Assembly: GCF_016545825.1 (NCBI RefSeq)
Contig: NC_052622.1
Span: forward strand, 749,001 to 813,000
Direction: 5' to 3'
Source of the DNA: Eucalyptus grandis
Lineage: Eukaryota > Streptophyta > Magnoliopsida > Myrtales > Myrtaceae
Length of the DNA: 64,000 nucleotides
Each line of letters begins with the position of its first letter. The stretch's first letter is position 1. The position numbers were made by a program, and so were the translations under genes. Below the pieces are notes generated by a model, which ran no database searches, was not told the origin of the DNA, and was given only the letters and a program-made list of their open reading frames with translations. Of the stretch, positions 46,922 through 57,317 are shown in pieces.

Positions 46922-48422
46922 GGGAAGTTCTAGGGAGCTCATAAATATAAAATGTAAGGATCTTTTAACGATGGCCTTATGCGCATTTCTTTCTTACATG
47001 CACCAACAAACTTTCAAGATAGACTGAGACTATGGCGTTTAGTAAAAGACAACAACTACTCCAACAAACTTTCAAGAGGGTTTGGCATGCAAATGGCTCT
47101 ACAGCAATCAGTTTTACTCATAAAATAAAGTTGGTTGCATCAAAATTATACAAATGGAGTAGGAGAAAATTCCAAAATGACCAAAAATAGATCAACCCCC
47201 TCAAGTTCCGGCTTATGGAAATAACAAATAACATAGATAGAAAGCATAATAGAGAGGAAACCAGCAACATTGTTCGGAAAATTGAAGAGTTGTGGAGGCA
47301 AGAAGAGATGTACTGGTGCATGAAGTCTAGAATAGAATGGTTAAAATGGGGAGACCAAAATACCAAATATTTTCACATAACAACAGTTCAAAGAAGACAT
47401 CAAAATAAAATATCTATGTTTCGGCTAGATGATCAAACCAAGTGCACGGACCCCAAGACTCTTTCTCATCATATCTGCAGCTTTTATCAATATTTATTCA
47501 CTTCAGTTGGTGATTGGAACTATCAACCTATATTAGAGCAATGCCATACGGTGGCCAATGAGGAGATGAATGCTAATTTAATCAAACCAGTAATAAAAGA
47601 AGAAGTTAAAGTTGTAGTTTTTCAGCTAGGGGCCACTAAGGCACCGGGACCGGATGGGCTAAACGATTTATTCGATCAAAATCATTGGCCAACTATCCAT
47701 GACGATATTTTCAGCATGGTGCATTCCTTTTTCAGTCAAGGTACATTTGAACCAGAGCTAAACAAAACGCACATTACTCTTATCCCTAAAGTAACTAACC
47801 AAGAGAACATCACCCGATTCAGACCTATAAGCTTTTGCAATTTCAATTATAAAATTATAGCAAAAGTGCTGGCTAATAGGCTAAAACCTTGGCTGTCAAT
47901 GATAGTTTCTGAAGAGCAAATGGTTTTATAAGTGGCAGGCAAATTCAAGACAACATATTTATTGTCCAAGAGGTGATCCATCAACTAAGGGTGAGAATGA
48001 GAAAACATAAATTCAAGTCATTCGAAAACTAGACATGCAAAAAGCATATGATAGAGTTGAATGGAATTTTCTTTATGATTATATGCTAAAGCTAGGTTTT
48101 CATGAGAAATGGGTCAAGTGGATAAAGCAATGTATCTCATTGGTATCTTTCAACATATTAATTGATGGTGAGTCTTCAGCTCATTTTAGACCTACTAGAG
48201 GAATTATGCAAGGGGACCCATTTTCCCCCTACCTGTTCATCATCATAGCCAACACTCTCTCGACCCTTATGAATAAAGTTGTTCAAGATGGAAATATAAA
48301 TGGTATTCGCCTTAATTCTACATGCCCCACCCTCTCACATCTCCTCTTTGTAGATGATGTCATTTTCTTCTTAGATGGCATAATCCGAGAAGCTTAGAAT
48401 GTCTCAAATGTGTTGAATTAAT
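46922..48422 (+). pseudogene. LINE ORF2 reverse transcriptase, main part
   Basis: Shows GATKAPGPDGL, HITLIPKV, FRPISFCNFNYKIIAKVLANR, MQKAYDRVEW, RGIMQGDPFSPYLF and the catalytic block LLFVDDVIFF (F-x-DD). A frame break lies at about 47930-48035. Interrupted at 48422 inside the Asn-Gln-Tyr segment that resumes at 51456. A 17-bp direct repeat, CCAACAAACTTTCAAGA, at 47003-47019 and 47061-47077 lies where the endonuclease is missing. Confidence 0.88.
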
Positions 48423-51400
48423 TGTGACATCCTGATTTTCCAATTCCATTTTCAATAAATTGAGACGGACATTTCGTTGGCACGCATATAGTTCATTTCC
48501 TTGAGTCGGCCATTCATGTGAAAACTAGTTTATTATGTGAAGTCGCTAAGATATTCTAATGCATCAAACTTGAGAATTTGACCAAGAAGCGACATTTTGA
48601 CCGAGCTAATCTACAAGGGTCATTACGGCACTAATAAAAATTGATTAGAGACAGGAGATGGGTCGACTCGATAGAGGCATGTGATTAAGTGTTGGTGATA
48701 CCACTAGATCGCACAATTCTTGTCGATCGGCACTAGATCGACTTTTCTGTCGATTGGGTATCCTGTGTCCTTATTTGAAACCTTGAAATTACTTTGACAA
48801 TCGAAAGTTGTCAATGTGTCAAAGATATACATTGTGGCTTGAATTGATCAACCACAGGTCAAATGCATGAAAGTTTCTAATAAGCGCCCGATAGATCAGG
48901 ACGCGCTAGTATTGTGCCAAAGTGAAATTAATCGTGAAATTGAGATCGAATCATAAATTAGAAGTTATGGTGTGTCACAAATCTTATTAGGAACATTGAT
49001 TAATTTATGGACTTTAATTGGACTTAATTGGAAGAGAATTGAATGGAATTGAAGAAATTAGCACACAAGATTCTATGCCCCGGTGAAAAATGAAATTGAA
49101 CCTATTGGACTAAGCTTGTGGGAGGTTGGAGTTAGTGGATTGTGACATTACAAGTGATGTCATGGGGTGGGGCAAGATTGACTAGGGTGGTGACACATGG
49201 AGGGTGGAGATTGAATCCCAAAAAGGTGGGATGTCACTTCCCCCTTGTTTCCATCATCTTCAAGCTTGGAGGAGAGAGAGAGGGGGAGCGACTGTTTTGA
49301 ACTAGGCGAGCCCGACCCCCTTCATCCGCCTCCTTCACCTGCTCGCCGTCCACCCGTTCGCCGTCATCATTGTCGCTGCCGCGGTTGTCACTCGTCCGCA
49401 TGTCGCCCGCGCGATGGCTCATCGCTCCGTCATCTCCCTTTCGCTCGGAAGACCAAGCCCCGTCGACCAGCCGTTGCTCTTGGTCGTTCGCCGTCGCCCG
49501 AGCCTCCTTTGTTGTCGCCGTCGCCCAACACCGCCCCGAGCAGCCGCCGTCTTTCCTCCACCGTTCCTCCGCCCGAACCGCCGCTAAGCCACCTCCGTTT
49601 GACTTCAACCAGCAGCTTGCCGAGTGGGTTTTGCAACTCGGTCATGGCCCGTTTTGGCCGGCTTCTCGACCTCGAAAGCTCGGCCCACCTTGAGGAAAGT
49701 CGTTCCCCTCGGCGTCCCCATCATTTTGATCCTTTCGGCTCGTCATTTGAGTGAGTTTACCTCACTAAATCTTGATTAGAGGGTTAATGATACTTTAAGT
49801 GTGTTTAGCTTAGGTTGATTGAGATTATGTGGTTAGATTAGTTTATTTAGTTGTGGATTAGATTAAGGTGTTTAATTAAGTTAAAGTGTGTTTTAGATTA
49901 AGGTTAAGTAGGTTTGTTTTAATATAAGCCTTGATGTGAATTAAAGGAATTTATTTCTGATTTAAATAAATGTTTCGAAATTATTGGATTATTTAATAAT
50001 ATATTATATTCCGAAAATTATTAATAAAAAAAAACTCGAAAAATTATTTTTGACCTCAATTGCTCGAATTTCGTACCGATCATTGTTGTGTATTTAGAAT
50101 TTAAATTTGATAAGTGGTTAATGAGAATTGAGTGTTGACTGCGAAAAATATAGATTTTAGTTAGAAAATCCCAAGTGTCGGGTTTGGTACCGGAATTGGA
50201 TTTTATTGTAATTGGAGTATGTGAGTGAAATCTAAAGTATCCATGGATCAGTATTGAATTGTCGTGTGCTGGTTGAATGACTCGGTCGCAGTAAGAGGCT
50301 AGGCCAACTGGACCTTTATTCTTATAGAAACGCCGTCAACAGAGTGACGTGGCTCGGGTTGTAGTAGAGGCTAGGCCAATTGGACCCATGCTCCTTCGAG
50401 AATGTCGTTGACGTTGTGATGAAGCCGCTCTCCAAGGGGGGGAGGCGATGCCTAGCATTAATGTCAGTAGATAGCCGAATTGCGAGTTGGCTATATCCGT
50501 GTGTGGTAGTGAATAATAATTTAAACACTTGCTGTGATTGCGAATTATGTGAAATTGATTGTGTTCCAATGGTTTAAGTTCCTATTACCACTTGTGACTG
50601 AGTGATATGAATTGTACTAACATGCAGGAAAGATATAAGATGAGGTAAGTCTTCTGTGCTGTGTGGCTAGACCACTCTTGGGCGTATTTTCTTTCTAATA
50701 GGAGTTTAGGATGGGTGAACTTGCTGAGACAATGTTTCACCCCATTATGGGAAAATATTACAGGGCCATAGATGGTAGGACCTTCGGAGAAAAATGACAT
50801 CCTAGTGCAAATCATCGAGCAGGTGCACAGCTTTCCTGATCCTGGGAGCCATTGGGTCTACGAGTTGATTAGGACCACCGTATGGATTTAGGAGACTGAG
50901 GATGTTAGGGTACCACATAAGTTTAGGGCATAGTTCTATTTTGGGGCTAATGGCTTTAGGATTGGTCTACTCGATAGTTTTGATATTTCACTTGCTATGG
51001 TGGATGCCATTTTGGGTGAAGGTGTAGCTGACCTTCCTAATGGTAGGGTGGACAACCCATCGTCTCCGGACCCAGTGCAGTCGGATGTGGAAGATGTGGG
51101 ATCGACGAACGAGTCCGACTAGTAGTCATAGGACTGTTCCTATTTTTGGTGGACTGATCCATGTTGTGTAGACTGACCATTTTTTATGCACATAAACTCT
51201 AACCCATTTTTTATGCATATAGTCTCTGAATCCTGTTGGTGTATGTAAACCCTGGAATGATGATATATGAAAGTATATTGGTTTGATTTTGAATTGATTT
51301 TTCTTGCTGTCTTATTCCGTAAGTTTTGTTAGAGGTTTCTTAGTACGTTCCGCATGCGCATAATAATTGAATGGGGTCGGTGACACTACCTGGGAATGTC

Positions 51401-51455
51401 GCATTTACATGACCATTGCGGGTTGTTCACGTGTCTCGGGGTTCGAGGTGTGACA
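48423..51455 (+). mobile_element. Element X, copy 2 (plus orientation), TG...CA ends, 5-bp TSD
   Basis: Starts TGTGACATCCTGATTTTCC and ends GGTTCGAGGTGTGACA. Flanks are TTAAT (48418-48422) and TCAAT (51456-51460); the uninterrupted LINE would read ..TTGAATCAATACTGC.., so TCAAT is the target duplication with one C-to-T change. Length 3,033 bp. Shared parts with copy 1 are a GC-rich block at 49245-49750, an AT-rich region at 49760-50620, splice-like signals near 50611-50701 and a decayed ORF at 50787-51122. Confidence 0.75.
50787..51122 (+). pseudogene. Element X small ORF, decayed copy
   Basis: Aligns with 43572-43925: VQIIEQVHSFPDPGSHWVY, FGANGFRIGLLDSFD and DVEDVGSTNESD are kept. Two internal TAG stops (at the positions of His and Trp in copy 1) inactivate it. 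Confidence 0.6.
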
Positions 51456-53450
51456 TCAATACTGCTATGTGTTTGGTCAAGCTATAAACCTCAATAAATC
51501 AAGCCTTTTCGTGGGAGAGTGTCCTCACAACCTTAAACAGAATCTTGCAGCAGAATTAAGAGTTCTATCTCAGAAAATTTAGGAAAGTATCTTGAAATTC
51601 TAGTAGACTGGGGAAAACAAAAAAGCAAATGTTTGCTTGGATCCTTGCAAAAGTCGAAAGGAAACTAGAAGGGTGGAAGGAGAGGTTGATCTCGAAGGTG
51701 GGTAAAAAAATTCTTATCAAGACAGTCATTCAAAGCCATTCCCCAATATGAGATGTCCATTTTTAAAATTCCAACTTCTATATGCCGAAGTATTGAGAAG
51801 AGAGTAGCTTCCTTTTGGTGGAAACAAAATGCAGATAGAAGAGGAGTTCATTGGAAGAAATGGGAAGATCTGAAAATCAAGATGGATTATGGTGGTTTAG
51901 GTTTTAAAGATTTGGTGGATTTTAATAAAGCTATGTCGGGAAAATAGGCTTGGAGAATTGTCAAACAACCAAATGCTCTATGGTGTCAAGTGATGAAGAG
52001 TATCTATTATCCTCGAGGTGATTTCTAGGCTGCAAACAGAGGTGCTCGGCCTTCATGGGGATGGCAGAGTATTTTGATAGGGAGAGATGCAATTGAACTA
52101 GCAATGAGATGGGAGATCGAGGATGGACAAACAATAAGAATTCGAGAAGATGCTCAAAGATGATCCAAAAGTTGTGGCTGAACTAATAGATCGCGACACG
52201 GAGGAATGGGATACAAACAGAGTAAATGCACTGTTTCAGGAAACTATAGCAAAAGAGATTCTAGCTCACCCTCTAAGTCTGCATCCTAACCCAAACAAGC
52301 TTGTGTGGACAGCAAACAAATCTGGTTCATACTCTGTCAAGAGCGGTTATAACCAAATACAAAACTCAGCCATCCCTTCCACCAGAAAAAATCCATCTCC
52401 ATCCTACCAAATACCAAAATGCTACCAATATCCCCCAAAATTAGATTCTTAATATGGAATATATGTAGCAACTCTCTCCCAACAAAAGAAAATTTGCACA
52501 GAAGAGAAATGTTACTTGACCCAACATGCCAGATATGCGGCCAAGCACTAGAGACAATGGAGCACATTTTCATCCTCTGTGACTGGACAAAAAGAGTATG
52601 GTCAGCCCTTGATTTTCAAGCCGACACAAACTCGACAAGTATAACTCGAATTGATAGATGGATTTTAGAAAACCTCACATCAAGAGTCGAAACAAAATCG
52701 AAATCCCTCTTTGCTGCTCTCCTATGGCAGATTTGAAAGACCCACAACTATGCGGTTTTCCAAGGAAAAGAGCCCAACCCGATCAGCACCAAAGAAGAAG
52801 CTCGTACAATAGTAGATCTATGCATGAAATGGACAGCTAAGGGGGAAAATGAAGAAAACCGAAAGCAAGCAGATCAGAACAGCTGGGAAAAATGGAACCC
52901 ACCTTACCCACACACGCTAAAGGTGAATGTCGACGCCTCATGGTGCAACTCGAAACTGGAGGGATCAGTCGCGGGTGTCTGTCGGAACGCAGTTGGCCTC
53001 CTTGTCGCCGGATTTACAAAGCAAATCTCGGCCTCATCCGCATGGGTTGCAGAAACCCTAGCCATGAGAGAAGCTTTGTTGTGGGTAAGGGAGAGTCGGA
53101 AAGCAAGCTCCGCACAAACTGAAACCCCACACGAAGCCTTTGCTGCAACTGATTTGCAGGTGCACTTATTTTCGGATAGCTTATCTCTTGTTGAATGCTT
53201 ATTGGGCCGAGATGAGCCCCCTTGGCAAGCCCACTCCATTATTGCTGATTGCACACAACTTATAGCCTAGATCGGTGTCGTCTCTGTCTTCTATGAGCCG
53301 AGGGAATTCAACAAGGCTGCGGATTAGGTTGCCAAAGCCCACCGCACCAACTCTCTTCCTAGCAATTGGGTTTATTTTCCTCCTCACCCTTTATTTTCAA
53401 TATTATGTTTAGACTTACCAACTAATGGTGGCCATTTCATGGGCTAGTAA
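51456..53450 (+). pseudogene. LINE ORF2 C-terminal part: RT thumb, zf-RVT, RNase H
   Basis: Resumes with YCYVFGQAINLNKSSLF, then IEKRVASFWWKQN and GGLGFKDLVDFNKAM, zf-RVT (CQICGQALETMEHIFILCDW) and RNase H (VNVDASW, AETLAMREALLW, LFSDSLSLVECL), ending NGGHFMG. The RNase H core acidic residues look conserved, but several stops and frame changes interrupt the whole. Confidence 0.88.
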
Positions 53451-53483
53451 TGATATTCAGCATATTCCGACAAAAAAAAAAAA

Positions 53484-54598
53484 TCCCTTTTGAAAAGGTG
53501 CATTCATAAATATGTCTTGGTTCATGGGCACTTGCAAAATAATTTATATTTACTTCCATACAATCCGTTAATTCTTTACAATCAGTTACACCAAAAAATT
53601 TCTTCGATTCACTTAAAGTTTTCCAAATAGATGAGAAATCACCATACTTCTTGTTTTGGTTTTTCTTTAAAAAAATTCGTACTGTGGCATTAGATAAAGT
53701 AGAACATTAATTTCTTTTCACATTTGCATCAGGTTGAGTCACAACAATAGTGCTATTAAAATCTCATATCTGTATAATAAGCGAATGAGAATATTAGATG
53801 ACAAAGTTTAGGAAAAAAACCTTTTAATTACGGATAAACTTGCAAATTTTTTCTATATTCATCCACATAATTTGGCGGATATCAGATACTATTGTTATTT
53901 TTTTTCCTAGAAAATACTTTTCATAGATGTTGAGGTAATTCCAATAGTTAAAAAGATAAGGTTTTTTTATGCCAAAGGTAAGAGAAGTTGATTTTTTTTT
54001 TTTATAAATAAAAACTGGACGTAAATTGCAATTTACTCAAATAAAGATAAGTAAATTCATATAAAAATTGATGAATTAACATTAGTAAAAATGAGGTAAA
54101 ATATAGCTAAAATAGATAATTTGCAAATGACAAACGATAGTCGTTTTTCATAAAATGTTGGTAAATTACAAAAAATCATAATGTTTCATATTAACATTTT
54201 TAATATCACTCATGAACTTTTTTCGAAATCTACTTGTGTGTAAAGAAGTAGTTATTTTGAAACGGATTATAAGAATAGTTGATTCATTAATGTTGACAAA
54301 TTGCCACTAGATCAAATGATACACCTACGAACTAACCATGTACGCTGGTAGACAATTTATCAACCTCGAAATCGCATGAAATAGGAAGTTGCGATTCATT
54401 GGACTAATTAGTGAAGGTCCATCCCCTTAAACAAGATCCACAAAATAATCCTCTCTCGACATCAAAATTTCGAACTCGGTTATTGAACGAGTAGGCCGAC
54501 GATGAAGAAGCGCTAAGGAAGTAAAATGAAAACAAATCGGTATCACAAAAAGAAAAACAAGAAGGTAAACCAAAATTGGGATTTGCGGTCTTCCTCAA
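53484..54598. other. AT-rich spacer
   Basis: No gene was seen between the LINE poly(A) and the ATS3-like gene. It probably includes the latter's 3' UTR at its right edge. Confidence 0.5.
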
Positions 54599-55311
54599 TC
54601 ATTCTCGAGCAGACAATCTTGGATTCCTCTTGACAAGAGCCCCGCCCTTGCTCCGCCGCGCCGAACGTGCATCATCCTTCCCGCACCCGTTGACCACCGC
54701 AGTCAACTTGAAGGGCGGGACATCGGTGGCCAGCCACTGGTCAACACGGAAGATGGTTTGACTGCAGGGCTTATGAGGCCCGGCGGACGTGACCTCCACA
54801 TAGTCACAGTACCAGCCGTGGTGGACCCCGGACCCATCGGAGGTGACGTTGAGCCAGCACAGTGGCGGGCCGATGCAGGGCCCAAGACCGCTGAAGATGT
54901 CGAGGTTGCCGCGCTCGTAGTAGTTGTGGGATGGTTCCATCAAGCCCCACGACTCGAGATCCGGGACCCAAACTGACCGCCCCAACAAATCGCCGAGTAT
55001 TAGGCTGATCTTGGAGTCAGTCCCGGCCTTGATCATCGAACTCGTCTTTACATAGATGGTGTACACACAGTTCTGCATAGTGGAAATTCAGATGCTAAAG
55101 AACATAAAACAGCCTAACAAGTAAATGAATGAGATCATAATGATATAGGAGACAAGAACGACGAGTGAGATGTGTGAGATTAAATGAGATGAGGAAAGAG
55201 GAGGTGAATAAAAAGAAGGCTTGTGTCGACACTCACAGGGGTCTCTCCGGCAGCCACCGAGAGGACGACGGAGCAGATGATGAGGAATAGGAGGCGCCGA
55301 ATCGTGGTCAT
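54599..55311 (-). CDS. PLAT-domain secreted protein, embryo-specific protein 3 (ATS3) like
   Basis: Two exons on the minus strand, 55311-55237 (25 codons, phase 0) and 55072-54599, give 182 residues. Exon 1 is a signal peptide, MTTIRRLLFLIICSVVLSVA, with likely cleavage before AGETP. The mature part is a PLAT/LH2 beta-sandwich with family hallmarks CVYTIYVKT, AGTDSKISL, NYYERGNLDIFSG, LNVTSDGSG, HHGWYCDYVEVT and QWLATDVPP. Four or more Cys suggest disulphides, and NVT is a possible N-glycosylation site. The usual C-terminus at about NGCG is followed here by ~26 extra, strongly basic residues. PLAT-plant-stress-type proteins act in the ER/apoplast and some respond to abiotic stress or embryo development; ligands are unknown. 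Confidence 0.88.
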
Positions 55312-57317
55312 CTTGTTGAACTAAACTGAACTGAACAGGTGACTCTACTTATATGGCTGCTCCTCGAGGAGTTTTTCATTTATATTACAGAATGCTGAGG
55401 GCCCATACTTGGAACATCGAACTGGAACCGCGCCTTCCTTTTTGTGATTTTGACCGATTAAAACCATAGCGGTTATGATAAGCGTGCACAAGTGTCGAGT
55501 AAGCAGCTTTCTTCTCTTAACATTTTCTCCCACTGACCACCACCTCACGATAGCAAGGAATTCAAACAGTTAGTCTGAACTCGTGCTCCCATTATGAGTT
55601 CAACCAGTCTCGGCTGTTAGACCAGAAAAGAGAGAAACCAGTCTCACCTCGGATATTCTAATCAATCAAGTTGAGCAAAACACAGCGTTCTAATCAATCA
55701 GGCATGTTTCAATCAAACGGAAGTTTGCATGTTTCAATCAAGTTTGTAGGGATGCGCATGACGTACATGCACGACACTGTATGGGTATGGATCCCAATTT
55801 TAAGTCAGCGCAGCCGCATGGGCATGGCTCATCGGCGATATACACCAACCAAGCCACGCACTATCAATGGAGGCAGATACATGAGAGCCACAAGGTAACG
55901 ATGAATCCCCAACTGTTCATTAAGTAATGGATCTTTCCCTTCTTACCAATTTAAGCTTTGCTTGAAATGGAGACCTCCAACCAACAATTAGTTTAGTGCT
56001 TTCCTCCCTATTCCAGTTCACCAATCTAAGCCTTGCTTGAAATGAAGACCGCCAGCCAACCAGCATTTTAGTGTTTTCCTCCAAATACCAGCTCACCGTT
56101 ATTTCAAGATGTCTCAACTTAATTCGTAAACTCCAGGCAACATGACTGATGAAGACTCAAGCTGAAAGCAACAAAGGAACTAGCCGTGCCCAAAGTAACA
56201 TTTAACTATTTTTCATTAAGTAAAATTTACATATCCACAAATCAGCATTTGCTAATAGACACGTTCATGACACCAGATTAATGCTTAGCTGTCCAGGTAA
56301 ATCATACCAGACCGATCAACAGAGACCACTATTCACATGTACATTTTTTGTTTTTCCTTTCAGTTATCCCACAGAAACTTCACAACTTCAGGTGGGGAAG
56401 AATTCCTATGAACGGGAAATGTAATGTGACCCACCATGCAGTGAGAAGTTCCTGCTCTTCGTGTAGATTTTGCAGAATTGGACCCTCAATATCCTACACA
56501 TAAAACCATCACAAACAGCAAGTGTTGTAAGCTTTATATGGTGCATCAAAAGACTCACTGCCAGACAGATGCGGACGTAAAGAACATTTTAAAGGAAAAA
56601 TAGAAGTGAGATCTTGACAATAGCTTTAGGTGCTTTGCAGCAGCATTTAAAAAACCCATACATCCTCAAAAGGGGAGACTATGAGCAGATACTAATGCAA
56701 AATGAAAGCATCGAAATCTCCAAGTTGATTAGGGACTAGTTTACTAATACTTGACCTCAATTGGCACGTAACTCCTCAGGCACCAGACTACAAAGCAATA
56801 AGCATCGAGTGAATGAGTCTGAAGCCAAACAAGAGAAGTACCCAAAACACAATGATTAAGTGGTAAAGAAAGTTTGTAAAGACTTCTCAATGACCGATAG
56901 AAAAGAAGGGAGATATTTAAGGTGAATAGAAAGATGAGAAATGCAAAGGTGGTTTCAGAACAAGCCTGTTAAAACTATCAGATCTGACAATGGAAGCCTT
57001 CCATTATGTAAGGAAATGTCAAAGAGTATCCTAAGGCACCGGATAAGCTATACATGATGACATTTTGAAGATGCAACAATGAAGGTTTCAAATGTTTCCA
57101 TGTCTTACGTACATGAAAAAGAAACATGCACTTTATACTCACTTCCAACTTTTTGAAAATTATGTTCTATCCAAAGAAAAGGATCTATCTAATCAGCATC
57201 TGCCTGAATATAAAGAACAGATAAATAAATACTATTTGAGGATACAAGCCAAAAGGACACCTAACCATCTCTAGGCATAGCCATCATTGCAATATTAACC
57301 ATGTGATTTACCTCGGA
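55312..57317. other. Spacer between the ATS3-like gene and ATG3
   Basis: It contains the ATS3-like promoter next to 55312, a 75-bp tandem duplication at 55945-56094, and the probable ATG3 3' UTR before 57318 (with a possible 3' UTR exon near 56490). No other gene was seen. Confidence 0.5.
55945..56094. repeat. 75-bp tandem duplication
   Basis: 55945-56019 and 56020-56094 align end to end (ACCAAT.TAAGC.TTGCTTGAA, TTAGTG.TTTCCTCC). An ORF across it on the minus strand reads a doubled VGWRS.FQA.L.LV motif, but no gene support exists. Confidence 0.85.

Larger units (their letters stand above)
41700..53483 (+). mobile_element. Decayed L1-type LINE (with RNase H), split by two nested insertions
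   Basis: In order: ORF1 remnants with a CCHC knuckle, an ORF2 endonuclease start (MKLLNWNCQGLGNPL), reverse transcriptase, zf-RVT, RNase H and a poly(A) run at 53472-53483. All reading frames carry stops or frameshifts, so the element is dead. The endonuclease centre is missing. Insertions at 43243-46921 and 48423-51455 separate the endonuclease from RT and the RT catalytic region from its thumb. The 5' boundary is a guess because no target duplication was recognised. Confidence 0.88.
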
